Below are positions 62,254 to 64,000 of a DNA stretch of 64,000 nt, piece by piece; positions within the stretch are counted from its first letter, which is position 1; every line of letters begins with the position of its first letter. The stretch covers positions 124,001 to 188,000 of the forward strand of contig OX365937.1 of the NCBI GenBank assembly GCA_947243795.1, in the 5' to 3' direction. The stretch is from Saccharomyces uvarum. Its lineage: Eukaryota; Ascomycota; Saccharomycetes; Saccharomycetales; Saccharomycetaceae. The position numbers and the translations under genes were made by a program. Below the pieces are notes generated by a model that saw nothing but the letters and a program-made list of their open reading frames with translations, did not search any database and was not told where the DNA came from.

Positions 62254-63909
62254 CTATCTACTTTTATATCCGTTTTGTAGCTCTGCGCTTTCCAAACGTT
62301 CTTCAAGAGCTTTGCATTTCTCATCTAATTCGTTGATATGCCTCCGATATAAATCTGTTACAAGTTCTAACTCATTGATTCTTGTCTTCAGCCTTATTAT
62401 TTCTTCTTCTTTGTGTAATTTAGCGGATAAATGATAACCACTGGCTAGGCTCTCAGTTGAATGACCGCCTCGTTTTTTTTCAGATGCAACATCTAAGTTT
62501 AAAACGCCATTAGACGTCGATAAAGAATTAGCTGTAGGTAGATATGGAGCTTTAGAAGATTGTATCAGCGGTTTAAAATGAGAAGGCGTGATATCGGTTT
62601 TCACGCTGCCGTTTTTGGTCTCTAACATATCATTGATAGACGCCATATGGAAGGATAGAGGCGTTGGATCATTACGCTTAGCAGAAACTATATCTGGTGA
62701 AGACATCGTGGATCTAATTTGGTTCGGTATATCGGATGGGTTAGAGTCCGTTGTGTGCGAAGATGTTGGTGCTAAAGTTGCAGCGGTCGAAACTATGCCA
62801 TTATTGTAGTTGGGGACTGTCTCACTTGCGTTATTCGATACTGAACCACTATTCAAACTACCAAGTAGCATTGATAAGTGCGGTAATTGTGGAGAATCAG
62901 CACCTGTCTTTGACGCTACTGAATGCGTAGCATTAGACGTAAGAGATCCTGTGCCAAATTGCGGCCGCTCTTTAGTCACTGTAGACTGAAGGGGAGAGCC
63001 CGAATGTTCCTTGACATCTGTATAACTAGGGAAAGTAAGCAGCTTTTCCTGCTGTACAGTGGCATCTTGCTTCAAAAGCTTCGGCTTTAATTTCGGCCTC
63101 GAAGAATCTGCTGACATTAGCACTTCCAATTTTGTTGCTGATATGTGAGAGTCGCTTTTATCCTTTTGATCCATTTTCGGTATTTTCGAGACTTTTCCTG
63201 CGGATGCCAACCCAGCAGAAATATGTGAGATCTTTTTCTTTTTGTCGTCAACTGGGAATTTACTTGTTTTGCGGTTGATTGATTCTATACTGCCTTCACC
63301 TTTAAGCTCTGCAATTAATGTTTGATTCCGGAAATTATCCAAGTTATGTGCATGATTTGTATTACTTTTTCTGTTTCGAGACTTTATTACATCAGTTTTC
63401 AAACTGATTGGTCTAGGTTTTCCATGTAGCTTTAAAAACAGACCGCACGCGTTACAAAGAACAGCACCATGCTCATCTCTTCTCCATAAAGGCGTTGTGG
63501 AAGTTAAACAGTTTTTACACACTGGAACATTCGCGTCATTCGATATACTACTATCACCGCTGGTATCTGTCATCGGTCCACTACTCCTCAGTTGATTTTT
63601 GGGTAATATGTGGTGTAGAGTATTCACATCCTGCCCCGCATTAGTCGAAGTAGAATTGGACAAGGCTTTATGTTCAACCTTGAAGTTCATATCGTTGCTT
63701 ATCGGCATGTTTAATTGTGGTTTGGGCAATTGAACCGATGATTTAGGCTCACTGGAAACGGTTTCATATCCCAGAGGTGGCCACTTTCCATTATGGCCTT
63801 CGTCTTCGCTTTGATTTGGATTGCTAGGGTTCTCATTTGGATTTGACTCGAACACATTATCTCGTTTCCTAGTGTCATAGCTGTCAAGTGTTGTAGCATG
63901 AGATGCCAT
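62254..63909 (-). CDS. GZF3: Gzf3 (Dal80-like), GATA-type repressor of nitrogen catabolite genes
   Basis: The 551-residue product has the S. cerevisiae length. Gzf3 competes with Gln3 and Gat1 for GATA sites and dampens nitrogen-catabolite genes. One GATA zinc finger is present with Cys131, Cys134, Cys152 and Cys155 ([18 protein letters not shown], then [17 protein letters not shown]). A long Ser/Asn/Lys-rich middle has no domain I recognise. The C-terminus (about 498-545) is a leucine-zipper coiled coil, [20 protein letters not shown] and onward, which mediates dimerisation with itself and Dal80. Only 91 bp of promoter are in the window. Confidence 0.96.
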   Translation of the reverse strand: MASHATTLDSYDTRKRDNVFESNPNENPSNPNQSEDEGHNGKWPPLGYETVSSEPKSSVQLPKPQLNMPISNDMNFKVEHKALSNSTSTNAGQDVNTLHHILPKNQLRSSGPMTDTSGDSSISNDANVPVCKNCLTSTTPLWRRDEHGAVLCNACGLFLKLHGKPRPISLKTDVIKSRNRKSNTNHAHNLDNFRNQTLIAELKGEGSIESINRKTSKFPVDDKKKKISHISAGLASAGKVSKIPKMDQKDKSDSHISATKLEVLMSADSSRPKLKPKLLKQDATVQQEKLLTFPSYTDVKEHSGSPLQSTVTKERPQFGTGSLTSNATHSVASKTGADSPQLPHLSMLLGSLNSGSVSNNASETVPNYNNGIVSTAATLAPTSSHTTDSNPSDIPNQIRSTMSSPDIVSAKRNDPTPLSFHMASINDMLETKNGSVKTDITPSHFKPLIQSSKAPYLPTANSLSTSNGVLNLDVASEKKRGGHSTESLASGYHLSAKLHKEEEIIRLKTRINELELVTDLYRRHINELDEKCKALEERLESAELQNGYKSR

Positions 63910-64000
63910 AATATACCAATAAAACTATAGGACACAACTAAATAATCCAATGAGACTCGTATATCTTACGCCTTCACTGCACTGATGCATAATCTGTTTC

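Overview
This is nuclear DNA of a budding yeast from the Saccharomyces sensu stricto group. It carries the gene order of the left arm of S. cerevisiae chromosome X, from YJL147C to YJL110C, with no gene missing, moved or turned round. The proteins are recognisably those of S. cerevisiae but differ at many positions: Sfh5 and Pbs2 are clearly diverged, while Tim17 and eIF4A are nearly identical. The source is therefore probably a sister species or a distant lineage rather than S. cerevisiae itself. I cannot say which from sequence alone. Species and ortholog calls rest on remembered S. cerevisiae proteins, not on a search.

Layout. 1-5.3 kb: the 5' end of MRX5 (YJL147C), IDS2, SFH5, the hydrophilin YJL144W and TIM17. 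5.6-14.9 kb: YAK1, RPB4, YUR1, TIF2, GLG2 and the intron-bearing RPS21B. 15.7-22.9 kb: LCB3, YJL133C-A, MRS3, YJL132W and AIM23. 23.2-37.7 kb: the very large URA2, then TRK1 and PBS2. 37.7-39.9 kb: a long gene-poor interval with one possible small gene. 39.9-54.7 kb: SPT10, NIT2, GCD14, LSM1, MTC1, ALB1, RPE1, YJL118W, PHO86, NCA3 and ASF1. 54.9-57.1 kb: tRNA-Ala and tRNA-Asp genes enclosing a decayed Ty4-family element that was itself hit by a Ty1/Ty2-type delta LTR, leaving a 5-bp target duplication. 57.6-64 kb: MDV1, CCT7 and GZF3.

Most genes are independent single-copy housekeeping genes, as is normal for yeast. Themes recur: mitochondrial biogenesis and dynamics (TIM17, MRS3, AIM23, MDV1, NCA3, MRX5), gene expression (RPB4, TIF2, RPS21B, SPT10, ASF1, LSM1, GCD14, ALB1, GZF3), signalling and stress (YAK1, PBS2, YJL144W), and metabolism and transport (URA2, RPE1, GLG2, NIT2, TRK1, PHO86, LCB3).

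I found no new multi-gene system. The observations most worth a second look are: the glycogenin-like but apparently catalytically dead fold in Ids2; the nested Ty fossil at a site where S. cerevisiae S288C carries a Ty4; an unannotated 57-codon frame between PBS2 and SPT10; an overlapping upstream reading frame at MDV1; a (CAG)10 tract in YJL118W; and several readable promoter modules (four stress elements at YAK1/RPB4, PAC+RRPE at ALB1, an MCB at ASF1).
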